Of a DNA stretch of 64,000 bases, positions 12,047 through 22,862 are shown in pieces. The stretch is taken from NCBI GenBank assembly GCA_010015745.1, contig ML978159.1:434001-498000 (forward strand). The letters run 5' to 3'. The position numbers and the translations under genes were made by a program. Source of the stretch: Setomelanomma holmii (lineage: Eukaryota > Ascomycota > Dothideomycetes > Pleosporales > Phaeosphaeriaceae). Position 1 is the first letter of the stretch; each line of letters begins with the position of its first letter. The notes below the pieces were generated by a model that saw only the letters and a list, made by a program, of their open reading frames with translations, had not been told where the DNA came from and searched no databases.

Positions 12047-13182
12047 CTATTTCATGAAACCAGCCTTGCCGTCGCCATCGGAGTCCTTCTTGGGGTTAAG
12101 CTTGTCCATTAGAGATGGCTTGTGGCCAGTGGTGGTGTCGTGACGACCTGAGCTCAAGTTAGCTCGAGATTTATCTTCGGTCAAAGTTTTGGGAAAGCCC
12201 ATACCAGTTGTTGATGAGCCAATGGCGCCATCGGTACCGACATGGCGACCAGTGGTGGAACTACCAGTGGTACCGCTGCGGCCGGTCAAATCGCGCGCGT
12301 CAACCTTACCGTCGTTGTTGCGGTCAGCGGGGTTTGCGGTGTGTCCGGCAGTGTGGTGTCCAGTCAAACCGGAAGCGGTTGTGCCTGAACCAGCAAAACC
12401 AGAGTTAGCGTGGTTGGGTGCATCGTGATAGTCACCATGTTTATGATGCTCACCACCAATGGGCGCACCCTCATGGTGACCGTCACGGACGTGGCCAAAG
12501 CCACCGGCAGACCCACCTCCAATGTTCTTGGGCACGCCCTGGAACTCATCGTAACGCTCCTCGCGGCCGCTAAGCACACCACCCTTGTTCTTGAACTCGT
12601 CCATGGTCAGGGTAGGGAGAGCAGTGGTCTCATGGTGGGTAGCAGCATTGTGGTGAACCTCATGAATGGGAACAGTGGTGTGGACAACGTTGGGCTGGAT
12701 AACCTCCTTCTTGACGACGGGCTGGATGGTTTCGTGAATGTGCTAGGTAGTGTTAGGTGATTGACGCTAACTTGATCACTTCGTAAACTTACATGGTGAA
12801 CGTGCTCGCCACCAATGGTTGGCGCAACACTCTGGCTCTGTGTGGTGCTCTCTACGCGTCTCTCGTCACGGAATTGAGCCTGCTCTTGAATAAGATTCCT
12901 CTTGGTCGAGTCATGGTCACGATGATCGAACTCGCGGTGTTGAACAGCACCAAGCTTGGCAGTGTGTGTCTCGGGCAGAACCTCACGATCGTGAATTGGC
13001 TGAACAGTGCGGTGGTAGTGATCCTGGTGAACTTCCTTGTCGACAGCTGTGTTGATTTCCTCGTGCTGGTGGGGCTTCACGGTCTCGTGAACAACAGCGG
13101 GCGCAACAGCCTCGTGGACTGTGGTGTCATGATGACCGGACTTCTTGGTAAAGTCGGAGAGAGCTGACTTGACTTTATCCAT
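12047..13182 (-). CDS. Hydrophilic His-rich allergen/LEA-like stress protein
   Basis: Two exons, 13182-12793 and 12742-12047, give 361 residues. I chose the ATG at 13182 (MDKVKSALSDFTKKSG); the open frame reaches 13407 but that stretch contains a TATAAA near 13317 and looks like 5' leader. The protein is very hydrophilic and His-rich. It has a repeated pattern 'HETVKPHQHEEI', 'EVHQDHYHRTVQPIHDREVLP', 'HETIQPVVKKEVIQ' and 'TTVPIHEVHHN', then a Gly/Ser/Thr/His-rich tail. Two EF-hand-like loops occur near the C-terminus (DRNNDGKVDARD and DSDGDGK). Homologs in moulds are often labelled allergen. Function is unknown; a desiccation or stress role is inference. It shares a module with the next gene at 14771. 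Confidence 0.8.
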
Positions 13183-14770
13183 TTTGATGTGTTGTGGTGG
13201 TTGTTGTAAGTTGGGAGAGGTTTGGATATGGTGTGGGGAAGTAGAATGTGAAGTAGTTGTTGTTGTAGAGTGAGGTGATGGTATAATGATGTGCCAATGT
13301 TGCAGTATTGTACTCTTTATAGAACCTGTATCGCCTTTGTGTGTTTGAACGAAGAGCGACGTAATTGACAGCGCTAGTTCATCAGATCTTGTTTCTCTCA
13401 CACCCACCCACCGCGGGTCCCAGTTGTTTGCTCTGACATTGACCCTTTGGGCTCACTTGGTAAGATAGTGATCGCTCATTGGCCCATAGGTGGTGGATAT
13501 GTCCCGCTTGGTCGTGCATCATTGTGCTTCTGAGGGGCTGATGACGGCGAGGCCTGATGTACGTCAGGGATATCTCAGATTCTTTTGCCCCTCAGCCACT
13601 GTTTACGTCGCAGCGGCAGCGGTACGCTTGACATGGAACGTCGCGCTACGAACGCGTGGGAGCTTAGCTGCTGATGCAATCGTGCCCAATACGGTACAAT
13701 GGTATCATAGTGCGCTAGATCGAGACACAGGAGAGCGGATCCCAACACGCACATCGCGGTATGCGCGGTTCGATCTCGAGCATAACTGAATTCGCTCGTT
13801 GCTTTGCTTGCACACTGTGGAAAGGATGAGAAGAATGAGGATCGCCGCGGGGATGGTGTCATGGATTTTGGCAGTCATGGCCCGTGCACCTGCCATTTTG
13901 AACTTCAAAGGATTCTCGGGGACACCAAGATCCCTTCTTTCCCAGCCAACACCATGCTTGTCTGCGCTCTTTTGCTTCGCTGCTCCCAGGCATCTGGCTG
14001 CTTCTAGAGCAACACCCCGAAGATCTTGCCTCTCGCGGCGCGCTATTGCGATCAGCAGTGGAGCCGCCCGCGATGAAAGGCCCCTTTCCTTGTCGTCACC
14101 CCGTCACTTGGGCTCCACTTTAACATGGCATTCTGGCGGCCTCGTCACACTGCGGTGTTCGCGTGCACCCGTGATACATGTGGATTGTCACAATTGCTGT
14201 GCGGGGCGAGGTACCATCACGATACTCCTACGTCATGGAAGGCGCCATACATCAGCCCATTATCCAGCAAACAGGGTCACGCGCCAATGGCGAAGATGCT
14301 CGGTTAGATGCCTAGGAGCAAACAGTCTGGAACAGTACCGGGGCCGCCGCTGTTATTCAGGTATGCCCGTGCAGAAACCGCAGGCGACTGGAGTCTGGAG
14401 CCGTTGCCATGGGAAAGCGGTCGCTCCGATGTCAGTCAAGTTAGGTTTGCCATCTTCCAAATCGCGAATCGGTTTCTTGAGCCGCAAAGAGACGTCGACA
14501 GAGCACCGTCGTCAAGCCCATTCCCGTGTACAGCGAGGGTCACAGCGTCGAGGCTGCCCTTCGCGGTGTCCGTGAGCTGAAGCTAGGAGAAGTTTAAATC
14601 ATACGTCACTGCATCTAGCCCTCTCCATTGCGGCTGCTCGAAATTCTTCGAGGCGAGACCTGCTTAGGTCCTGTCTGCTGCACACAATCTTGGATTCTGT
14701 CTTCTACGGATTCATACCCTGTAACTGTCCTGCGCGTCTCTCTCGTGTTCCTATAATCCGGCACCGTGCA
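13183..14770. other. Intergenic region between the two His-module genes
   Basis: This 1.6 kb holds the promoter of the His-rich gene on its left. A 258-codon open frame at 13799-14575 has no domain, no codon character of its neighbours and conflicting frames on both strands, so I do not call it a gene. Confidence 0.45.
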
Positions 14771-16467
14771 ATGCAGCGCAAATTGAAGTCCGTGTTCCGC
14801 AGTTCGAGCAAGAAGAAGGCCTCGGACCAAAGTGACCGCAGCTCTTCGGGAAGTGCACCAAATTCTCCACAAACCGATCGACGTGGTACATCTCTCGAGG
14901 AACGAAATCGTCCTCGAACTTCAAGTTCGTCTCAAGGAGGTGCTCGTGGAAACAGCCGCAGCCGACCACTCAGCTCCGCGTATGATTCTCGCCGTGTGAG
15001 CAATGCTTCCGGGTCACAACCCGTCGCTACCGACTACGCCCAGCACAGGTCTTCTGAACAACCCAACGAGTCTATCGCAAACGATTACAAAGCCTATTTG
15101 CCCGCCCTCTCTCCCGTAGACGATTCCCACGACGAATATATGACACTGGGAGGCGACAGGCGACTGATAAACGGGGAAAGCGATGGACGACACGAAGAAG
15201 ACGTGGCAGACAGGAATATCGACCGCTATAGAACATCGCTCGATATGTCGAAACGGAAGCCTCTTCCGGCCACACCAGGTACGTGAACTGGGAAAATCTC
15301 AGATTTGACCAGATCGAATTTTAAAGCTGACGACTACACAGGCTCAGCGATAACTGAACATGAATCGCAGCGTAAATACTCTGGTGCCGCGTCAAACGGC
15401 TCGGCCATCAGTACGGTTGGATCAACAGCAACAGGTCCACATGAAAAGAACCAAAGGAAACAGGCAGGCTTCCCCTCGCGCGCCGCCCAGGAGGAGTCTC
15501 GTGTTGGATGGAACCGAAGAAGACCAAGAGGTTCCGAGAGTGACGATGATGCGCCACGTTCACCGCCTGAGGATATGACAATTCGCCAGATTCTCTCGAC
15601 GGCGCCCGAAGGTACCCATGCTCAGGATATGGCTGTTGGTATTGACGGGCAACGCGATATTGAGAGGCAAATCGAACAAATGCTCGATGGGGTTGTGGAT
15701 CTAAACAATACGGTCGATGAAGACAAGGAGGTGACTTGGGCGCCCGGTATGTTGGGTCCACGCACACGACGACCTCTAAAGGATATCCACAAAGTACTAA
15801 CATACTCACAGCTGTGACCCATGAGGTGGTGAAGCCACACGAGCACGAGATTATCCAACACAAGATCTATCGGGAGATCCACAATTACGAGTACTATCAC
15901 CGCATACAGCCCGTCTATGACATCGAGGTACTTCCTCCCCGTCACTGGATACCAAACCCGGACGGCGAGGGTCTTATCGAAATTTCCGCCGATGAGCTTC
16001 CTTCACGGACAGGAAAGAATCGCCGGTGGAAGATCGTGATGGAGGAAGAAGAGCGCCCTGCAGAACAGACGCCATCATGGCGCACTGAGCCAGATATCGT
16101 TGAAGGTCCTACCACCATGACAGAGGAAGGATTTGAGCGTAAGGAGACGACTATTATACACCCACCAACGCTTCAAGACATGACAGATTATGCTGGTCTG
16201 GTGCAACCCGTACATTTCGACCATAAGACTGGGAAGCGCTGGCTTGGGGAGATCACAACAATGCACCAACTCCGTAGTCAGCTGGGACAAGTTGTCGATC
16301 CCGAAAGTATGGACATGAGAGATATGGCCGAGAATCTCCCGCAAGTTCTTGCAGTCTCCGAGCTTCCGGAACTATCGAAGACGACTTCAGTCTCTCGCAA
16401 GCCTGTTACCGGACCAGTCCCTGCGCAGCTTGGACAGTTGGGCGCACGAACTGGGATCGCTGTGTGA
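14771..16467 (+). CDS. Disordered protein with HExVKPHxHE module
   Basis: Three exons, 14771-15278, 15342-15746 and 15812-16467, give 522 residues. Donors are GTACGT and GTATGT and phases match. I chose the ATG at 14771 (MQRKLKSVFRSSSKKKA). The first 300 residues are Ser/Arg/Asp-rich and disordered. Exon 3 opens with 'VTHEVVKPHEHEIIQ', then 'YREIHNYEYYHRIQPVYD' and 'IEVLPPRHW', clearly related to the module in the neighbouring His-rich gene. The rest is acidic, with 'WKIVMEEEERP' and 'DYAGLVQPVHFDHKTGKRW'. No enzyme motif is present. The function is unknown; the basic N-terminus could bind membranes or nucleic acid, but that is speculation. Confidence 0.75.
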
Positions 16468-18799
16468 AGGATCCGTACCATAATGCTTAATTAGCCCACT
16501 CTCTTGTAGACTTAATCCACTCGAGAGAAAGTACATTTGACGAAATGAATGATACTCAAGCGGAAATCGTGGTGTATGATGACAACTTTCTACAAATTGA
16601 GTGCTGCTGATGTGACCAATCAGGTTCGAATTATTCTCTCTAGCGCTGAGTTGACCAGCATTAAATGCCTTCGATGTACTCAACCTTCTCCTCAAACATT
16701 CCTGAACAGTTCCAGGACCTTCGTTGTTTCTTCTTTGGTACGCTGCAGGTCCGGATCACACTTGCCATTGCTGTCGCCAACCGTCATCATGACAGCACTC
16801 AGCTCCACGGTAGAACACGCGGGCGGGCTCGAGCAAAGGTACACGACGACCAACATCACCTTTCAGTGATATAAATCGAGCTTGACTGTCTATCGCGCTG
16901 CCTCGCGATACTAGCAGCGGCGTCTCACGCTGAAGCGCATCATTAAGCGCGCCTTCACGTGGATCGGGTGAGTCGCTTTTGAACCTTGCAGACACTTTCT
17001 CAGGCTTATAAGATTAGGTAAACCCATCTCAAATGCCATGGCCTCGTGTTCGGCTGCGACCAAGAGTCGCAATTGCGTGATGGTCTGGCCGTGTACGTCC
17101 ACGAGCAGTTTCCCACCCGCGGAAGCTTGAGCCCTTGGTATTGACGCCCAGAGAGCTGAAATGATGCTAAGAGCTTAGCTGAAGCAATACGTAAGTGTAG
17201 GATCGTGGCTTTCTCTTCACAATTCTGATCAGCTGGGTGAGACCTTCCAAGGAAGAAATCCTTCAAGACTACAATTCACGTTCAGGACATAAGATCGTGC
17301 GAAGCGAACGTTATTGCTGGAAGTTACCACGGAAGCGAATTCACAACCGACTCATGATTTGATTCATCATTTCTGACGTCGCGAGGTGTCGACAAAGTCA
17401 CTGAGAGAGCAAAGAGCTCCAAAGTTCTCGTGCACAGGGCGCACGGCGCAAAGAGCTTCGACTTGTGGTTGAGCTGGTGGGCTGGGTGTCAGCAAAGCGT
17501 GGGGTGCTTTTGACTGCATACTAGGTCAAGGAATCGACAAAGCTTGGGGTGCTTCTGGCAAAGATTTCCTGGGCTGTTTCTTGGGTGTAGAAAAGAGGCT
17601 GTCCGACGTAACCCAAGGCTGACAACCTGAGCAGCACGTTGTCTCTAGGCGTTCCAGCGTCACATGGGAACAGGCGCCTCTCGCGCGATAAGGTTCCCCA
17701 CGGGACATCGGCAGCGACCGTTGCAGACGCGAAAGACACGCTCGACACACGTGCGCATACAGAACAGCTCTGGCGCGGCTCTGAGGAAGCTGAAGTTGAC
17801 AATTGGACCTGGCCTGGACGAGCCGCAAGCTGATAACAAGGTGCAGACAAGCCTGTGGCGGGCAGCGGAGAGAGAGCAAAGCTTGAAGCCAACCCGTCCG
17901 CCCAGACATGCCAAGTCCCAACTTTGCGATCGGGGAACGCCCATAAGGACCTCCATTGGAGAAGTGTCAAGGGCCAAGAGAGCGACAAGAGATGGAGGGA
18001 TTGTCTTCTCCTTGACAGCGTATAGGATTCGGGGCGGCCGACAGTCCGAACGCCAGCTCGCGATAGCAACTCTGCCGTCCACTACCCTTGCAGAACAAGT
18101 TTCGAAGGAACAAGCGCAGGCATAGCAGCCCCCTCATCACTGCCATTAGCCGCAAGATGGACGCTGGTCCGGAGAGAATAGAGACATTGGCGAGGAGTAC
18201 GACCCCGCAGCCTAACAGACTCTGTATCAAGCTAGTGGTTCCGGTAACCTCGACCCTGGCGCGCAACACCACGCAGCTAACGGCTCTTCACTTAGTCTAG
18301 TTCGAGGCACACACGCTTCGAAATCGTGGATCGCTGACTTGACTTTCGTGTCACTGAGCATGACCGATTTGAGGTTGGACAAGACATGCATGTTTGCAGC
18401 AAGTCGAGCCGGCCCTGCGTCTGTTTTCTCCAGCGCAATTGGCCCAGGAGCAGCACGACATCATAACGCGGGAAAGCCTAGGAATGCCGAGAGGAAGATC
18501 TAGGCTGACTAGTGCGGCACACGACTTTTCGGGCCAAGGCGGTTTTCGCAGAGGCTCATCCTGCATGCGAAGCCATCTCTCTTACTGGCGCTAGAGGTAC
18601 TGAGTGTTTATCTACACGCCACACGCACCTCTCTCACACCTCGAGCCTGCTGCTGCACACGACAAACGCTGCCTCCTTCACGCGCTACGTAGACTCATCC
18701 CAGCTTGTTGGGTATATGGATTTCAAAGTCCAATTTTTCGCCTTACTACTTAAGACAATACTCTGAATTGATCGCTATCGACAGTTCAAAGCTCAGCTC
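16468..18799. other. Long intergenic region
   Basis: This 2.3 kb shows no gene I can support. Overlapping open frames on both strands at 17521-18125 reflect locally high GC; their translations lack domains and contradict each other. The right end should hold the permease promoter. Confidence 0.45.
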
Positions 18800-20779
18800 A
18801 TGGCTTCTTCTGGCAACGACTTCACTCAGTATGAAGTCAAGGGTGCTCATATCGATGAGGAAAAGACTTTTGATGGCCCTCATCCCCGCCGTTCTAGCAC
18901 AGTCGGATCGGTACGAGAGGTCAGCGATCAGACGCATCGAAAGCTCAAAAGTCGCCATATTCAGCTCATTGGTATCGGCGGTACCATCGGTACTGCGCTT
19001 TATGTGCAAATTGGTCGAGGTCTGATGAACGGAGGCCCCGGCGCCCTGTTCTTGGCCTTCTCGTTGTGGTGAGTGATTCTACCATATGAGACCTGCAGCA
19101 AACGGACATTAATGGTTGTAGGTGTACTGTTATCTTGGCTGTTACCCTCAGTGAGACCACCCATCCTTCAACCTCCTAAGCAACACATCCCCAGCGACAA
19201 CATGTCAGAAGTGCTTCTTCGGATCGCCCAAAGCAAAATTTCAGTCTCGCATGCTTGCCAACGCGACCAACTCCTGATGCTAATTGCTATGATTAGGTAT
19301 CGCTGAAATGGTGACATACCTCCCAATTTCTTCGCCCTTCATTCGCTTCGCTGGACGTTTCGTAGATGACGCATTCGGCGTTGCTGCGGGATGGAACTTC
19401 TTCGTCTTCGAAGCTGCACTCGTACCCTTCGAAATTGTGGCTTGCAATGTCATCATCGGCTTCTGGAGCGATGTCGTGCCTACAGGCGCGATCATTGCGA
19501 TTGTGATCGTACTCTACGCGTATGCAAATTTCTTCCTCCCTGATGCGACATAGCTAATGCTTTTGCAGCATCATCAACATGATGGCTGTAAAGTGGTACG
19601 GAGAGACCGAGTTCTGGGCCGCCATTGGCAAAGTTCTACTCATCATTGGCCTTCTGCTCTTCACCTTCATCTCCATGCTGGGGGGCAATCCTGAGAAAGA
19701 CCGATATGGCTTCCGATACTGGAAGAATCCCGGATCGTTCACCGAACTCTACCACGAAGGTCAACTCGGACGCTTCCTCGGCTTCTTGCAGTGCTTGATC
19801 CAGGCCTCTTTCACCATCGCCGGACCAGACTACGTCTCAATGGCAGCCGGAGAGACTGAGAACCCACGCAAAGTCATGCCGCGTGCATACAACGCTGTCT
19901 TCTACCGATTGACTGCTTTCTTCGTGCTCGGCTCTCTCGCGGTCGGCATCAACGTCCCCTACAACGACCCTGAGCTTATCGCCGCCTTCCGAGATGGTAA
20001 GCCCGGTGCAGCAGCCTCGCCGTACGTCATTGCCATGAACCGTCTGCGCATCGAGGGTCTTCCGCACGTCGTCAATGCCGGTGTCCTTGCTTCCGCCTTT
20101 TCCGCCGGAAACTCGTATGTCTACTGCGCCTCGCGTTCGCTCTTCGGTCTCGCACTCGAAGGCAAAGCACCCAAGTTCATGACCAAATGCACAAAGCAAG
20201 GTGTACCATTCTACTGCGTTGGCTTCGTCCTACTCATCGCTCTGCTATCCTTCTTGCAGCTCGGCCAGAACTCAGCCGTCGTGCTAAACTGGTTCGTCAG
20301 CTTGGTCACCGCCTCGCAGTTGATCAACTTTAGCGTCATGTGCTTCACCTTCCTCCGCTTCTACAAGGCATGTCAAGTCCAGGGTCTTGATCGCAACACC
20401 CTGCCGTACAAGGGCAGATTCCAGCCATACGCTGCTTACTATGGTTTGGTGTGCACGTTCATCATGACTTTCGTTGGCGGGTATACCGTCTTCTTGAAGG
20501 GCTTGTGGGACGTACCATCGTTCTTGTTCTCGTACCTTATGGTAAGTCTATGCATCCACACCAAACACTGCGCGCCTTGTGCTAACCGACGCTCCCCAGG
20601 TCTTCCTTTTCCCCGTCCTCTTCATCGGCTGGAAGATTCTCAAGAAGACCAAGTTTGTCAGTTTGGCTGACATGGATCTCGTCACGGATCTTGCAGAGAT
20701 TGAGGAGTATCATCGCAACTATGTCGAGACGCCGGAGACAAACGCGTTCAACAGGATGTTGGACAAGGTGTTCGGCTAA
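18800..20779 (+). CDS. Amino-acid permease (APC superfamily, fungal YAT family)
   Basis: Five exons, 18800-19068, 19122-19150, 19297-19519, 19569-20541 and 20600-20779, give 557 residues. Exon 2 is a 29-base microexon coding only CTVILAVTL plus partial codons. It is supported by frame and by the conserved 'W..AV..' to 'IAEMVTYLPISSPFIRFAGR' transition. The protein has about 12 membrane spans after a 55-residue cytosolic tail. Signature segments are 'LIGIGGTIGTALYVQIGRGL' in TM1, 'AGRFVDDAFGVAAGWNFF', and 'DYVSMAAGETENPRKVMPRA' in the loop before TM6. It should import amino acids with protons at the plasma membrane; the substrate cannot be told. Confidence 0.93.
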
Positions 20780-21032
20780 GACTGAAAATGATTAGGAAGA
20801 TTAGGGAAGGTGATATCACGGATGGATATGAATACACGGGTAGACGTGGCATACGCTCGCTAGAAGCACTACATAGGAAATGGGAACAAATGCAAAATCT
20901 GAGAACCACATCTTTGTGTTATATCTATATCATGCCTCTAAATAAACTCCGAAACTTATGATTGGGAATCGCTCATCACGTCCTAGCCCCTCAAGATTCC
21001 TAAAACGCCCAATACTCCAGAACAACCCAACC

Positions 21033-22250
21033 TCAGTATAAAAACGTCGGAATATCCTCCAACTTAATCGCCTTCCTCTTCTCAGCCCGATCCTTCTCTC
21101 GCTCCGCTTTCCGCTTCGCAAGACGCTCGGTAGTCGCTTTGCGCAGCGCACTACTTGTGCCCCATTCATCATCATTGGCCACTTCTTCTGTACGTTCTGA
21201 CTTGGTCGGAGAAGGGAAACTAACAACAGGTGTGGTATTTTGTGCCTCGACAGGTGAACAAGATCGCACAGACGGCTGCAAGGTATGTGCAGCTGTATCC
21301 GTGGGGCCAGGAGGTGTGTAGCCATCCAGCATGTCGAAGGGCGTAAGGCGACTTCTGCGCGAGGTAGTGAAGCGCGATTTTGAGGGGAGGGTGGGCTTGG
21401 CGAAGGATGGGTTTGGGTTTGTTGGTGCGGACAAGGCTGATTTTTGCCCTGTTGTTGTGGAGGAGCGCAAGGCTGAGGTGGGGTTGGAATTTGAGGTTGC
21501 GGATCGAGATGGTGGCACGGAAGCATCTAAGTCGTCGCTGTCTGAGTCTTGGTTTGTTGGTGGATTTGGTGGGCGCTTCAGCGTAGTCTGCCTTGCGAGC
21601 GGCCGAGCCAATGATGTGTTCTCGTCGTTTTCGGACTCGTCCTCATCGTGCCGAGATACGAACACGTCTCTGATGGCTTTTTGCTGCTTCTTCTCTTGCG
21701 CCTTGGCCTTCTCCTTCATCCCACCCTCGAACGACATCTTCTCGCCTGCGACTACCGGCCGAGCGACGCCAACCTGCTTCTTTTTCGCTTCGATCCGCTC
21801 TTTGAGCTTCTTGTACTCTGCGATATGCAGATGGCGCGTGAACAGCTTAGCTGTCTCCAGAAACTCATCTTCAACCATCATCCATTCGTCGTCGCGCAGG
21901 TCGAACTTGGAAATGCCTGTACGCATGTACTCTATCTGAGGCTGAATGAACTCCTGTATTGGAGGTGGTGACGAAGACGGGGCCCGCGATCTTCGCACTG
22001 CAACATCGTTGCTGGCGTTCGCGCGTCGTACTGACGATCTCGCTGGTGGATCCGGCAGCTCATCCTTTGAGTCTTCGTTTGATCGCGTAGCTCTTGCTTT
22101 GCCTTTGCTTGGACTCGCTAGGACGGTACCATCAAAAAAGTCATCTTCGATGTCATCTCGTGTCGTAGTTCTAGCTCTTGCTTTAGGGGTTTGCTTGACT
22201 TGCGTCCGGCTACCCGCGCCTTTGTTCAGCCACGGTAATTGTCGTGGCAT
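21033..22250 (-). CDS. Conserved fungal protein of unknown function, largely disordered
   Basis: Single exon of 405 residues from the ATG at 22250 (MPRQLPWLNKGAGSRTQ). The frame is open upstream to 22385, but the upstream part looks like leader. A compact conserved-looking block lies at about residues 95-160: 'FIQPQIEYMRTGISKFDLRD', 'DEWMMVEDEFLETAKLFTRH' and 'LHIAEYKKLKERIE', a helical segment. The rest is Ser/Thr/Pro-rich with basic patches, a Lys/Arg/Glu coiled region and an end 'IKLEDIPTFLY'. Basic composition suggests a nuclear protein. I do not recognise the family by name. Confidence 0.75.
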   Translation of the reverse strand: MPRQLPWLNKGAGSRTQVKQTPKARARTTTRDDIEDDFFDGTVLASPSKGKARATRSNEDSKDELPDPPARSSVRRANASNDVAVRRSRAPSSSPPPIQEFIQPQIEYMRTGISKFDLRDDEWMMVEDEFLETAKLFTRHLHIAEYKKLKERIEAKKKQVGVARPVVAGEKMSFEGGMKEKAKAQEKKQQKAIRDVFVSRHDEDESENDENTSLARPLARQTTLKRPPNPPTNQDSDSDDLDASVPPSRSATSNSNPTSALRSSTTTGQKSALSAPTNPNPSFAKPTLPSKSRFTTSRRSRLTPFDMLDGYTPPGPTDTAAHTLQPSVRSCSPVEAQNTTPVVSFPSPTKSERTEEVANDDEWGTSSALRKATTERLAKRKAEREKDRAEKRKAIKLEDIPTFLY

Positions 22251-22862
22251 CGTGTCTCGAAAGTTGAGGGTGAGCGTAGTTTTGAGGTTGTCAAGCGCGT
22301 GCTGCCATGCGACATGCGAGGCATTATGTGTGCTATGTGTTGCGCATGGCGCTTGGGCCTCTTTGACGTTCAGTCGCGTCTGCAAACATCGTGAGCGTGC
22401 TCGCGATAGTGAAAGGACGCTGTCACGTGGAGTCCACTAGCCCCTGCTAGTGGGCTCGCTTGTCAGTCAAATCACGTCACCCAAGCACCGCGCCCTTCCG
22501 ATCTCGAAGGCAGCTACGGCAGCGGTTTACAATGCGCCCTTGGCGTCAAGAGCCACGTTTCGCTTTTCCCTAACCTTCGGCTTCGTTCTGTTCTGTCTTG
22601 ACTGTAAGGCGTGTCCTCATGGGGGCCTCTCCAGCACAGTCTGGTGCCGCAAAGGTCTTCGCTCGTTGCTATAGCTGCGCGAGCAAAGACACATCATCAC
22701 AACAATAACGACCCCCGCTCAATTAAGCTTCGCAAACACAATTTCGCATTGATCAATGATTGCCAAGACATTCAATCCGCTCTTCCGTTTGCATTGAGCG
22801 AGCATTATCGTCCAATACGCCTTCTTGCATTGTCCCGTCACAATTATTTGCTCCGCTGCGCA
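22251..22862. promoter_or_regulatory. Divergent promoter gap
   Basis: This 612-base gap lies between the minus-strand disordered-protein gene and the plus-strand kinase gene. The kinase frame is open through part of it (from about 22611), so a longer kinase N-terminus cannot be excluded. I see no other feature. Confidence 0.35.

Noticed and set aside
13799..14575. 258-codon plus-strand open frame
   Set aside because: No domain, Arg/Ser/Cys-rich translation typical of GC-rich noncoding DNA, and competing frames on both strands.
17521..18125. Overlapping 130-180 codon frames on both strands
   Set aside because: Mutually overlapping, no conserved motif, no splice context; explained by local GC content.
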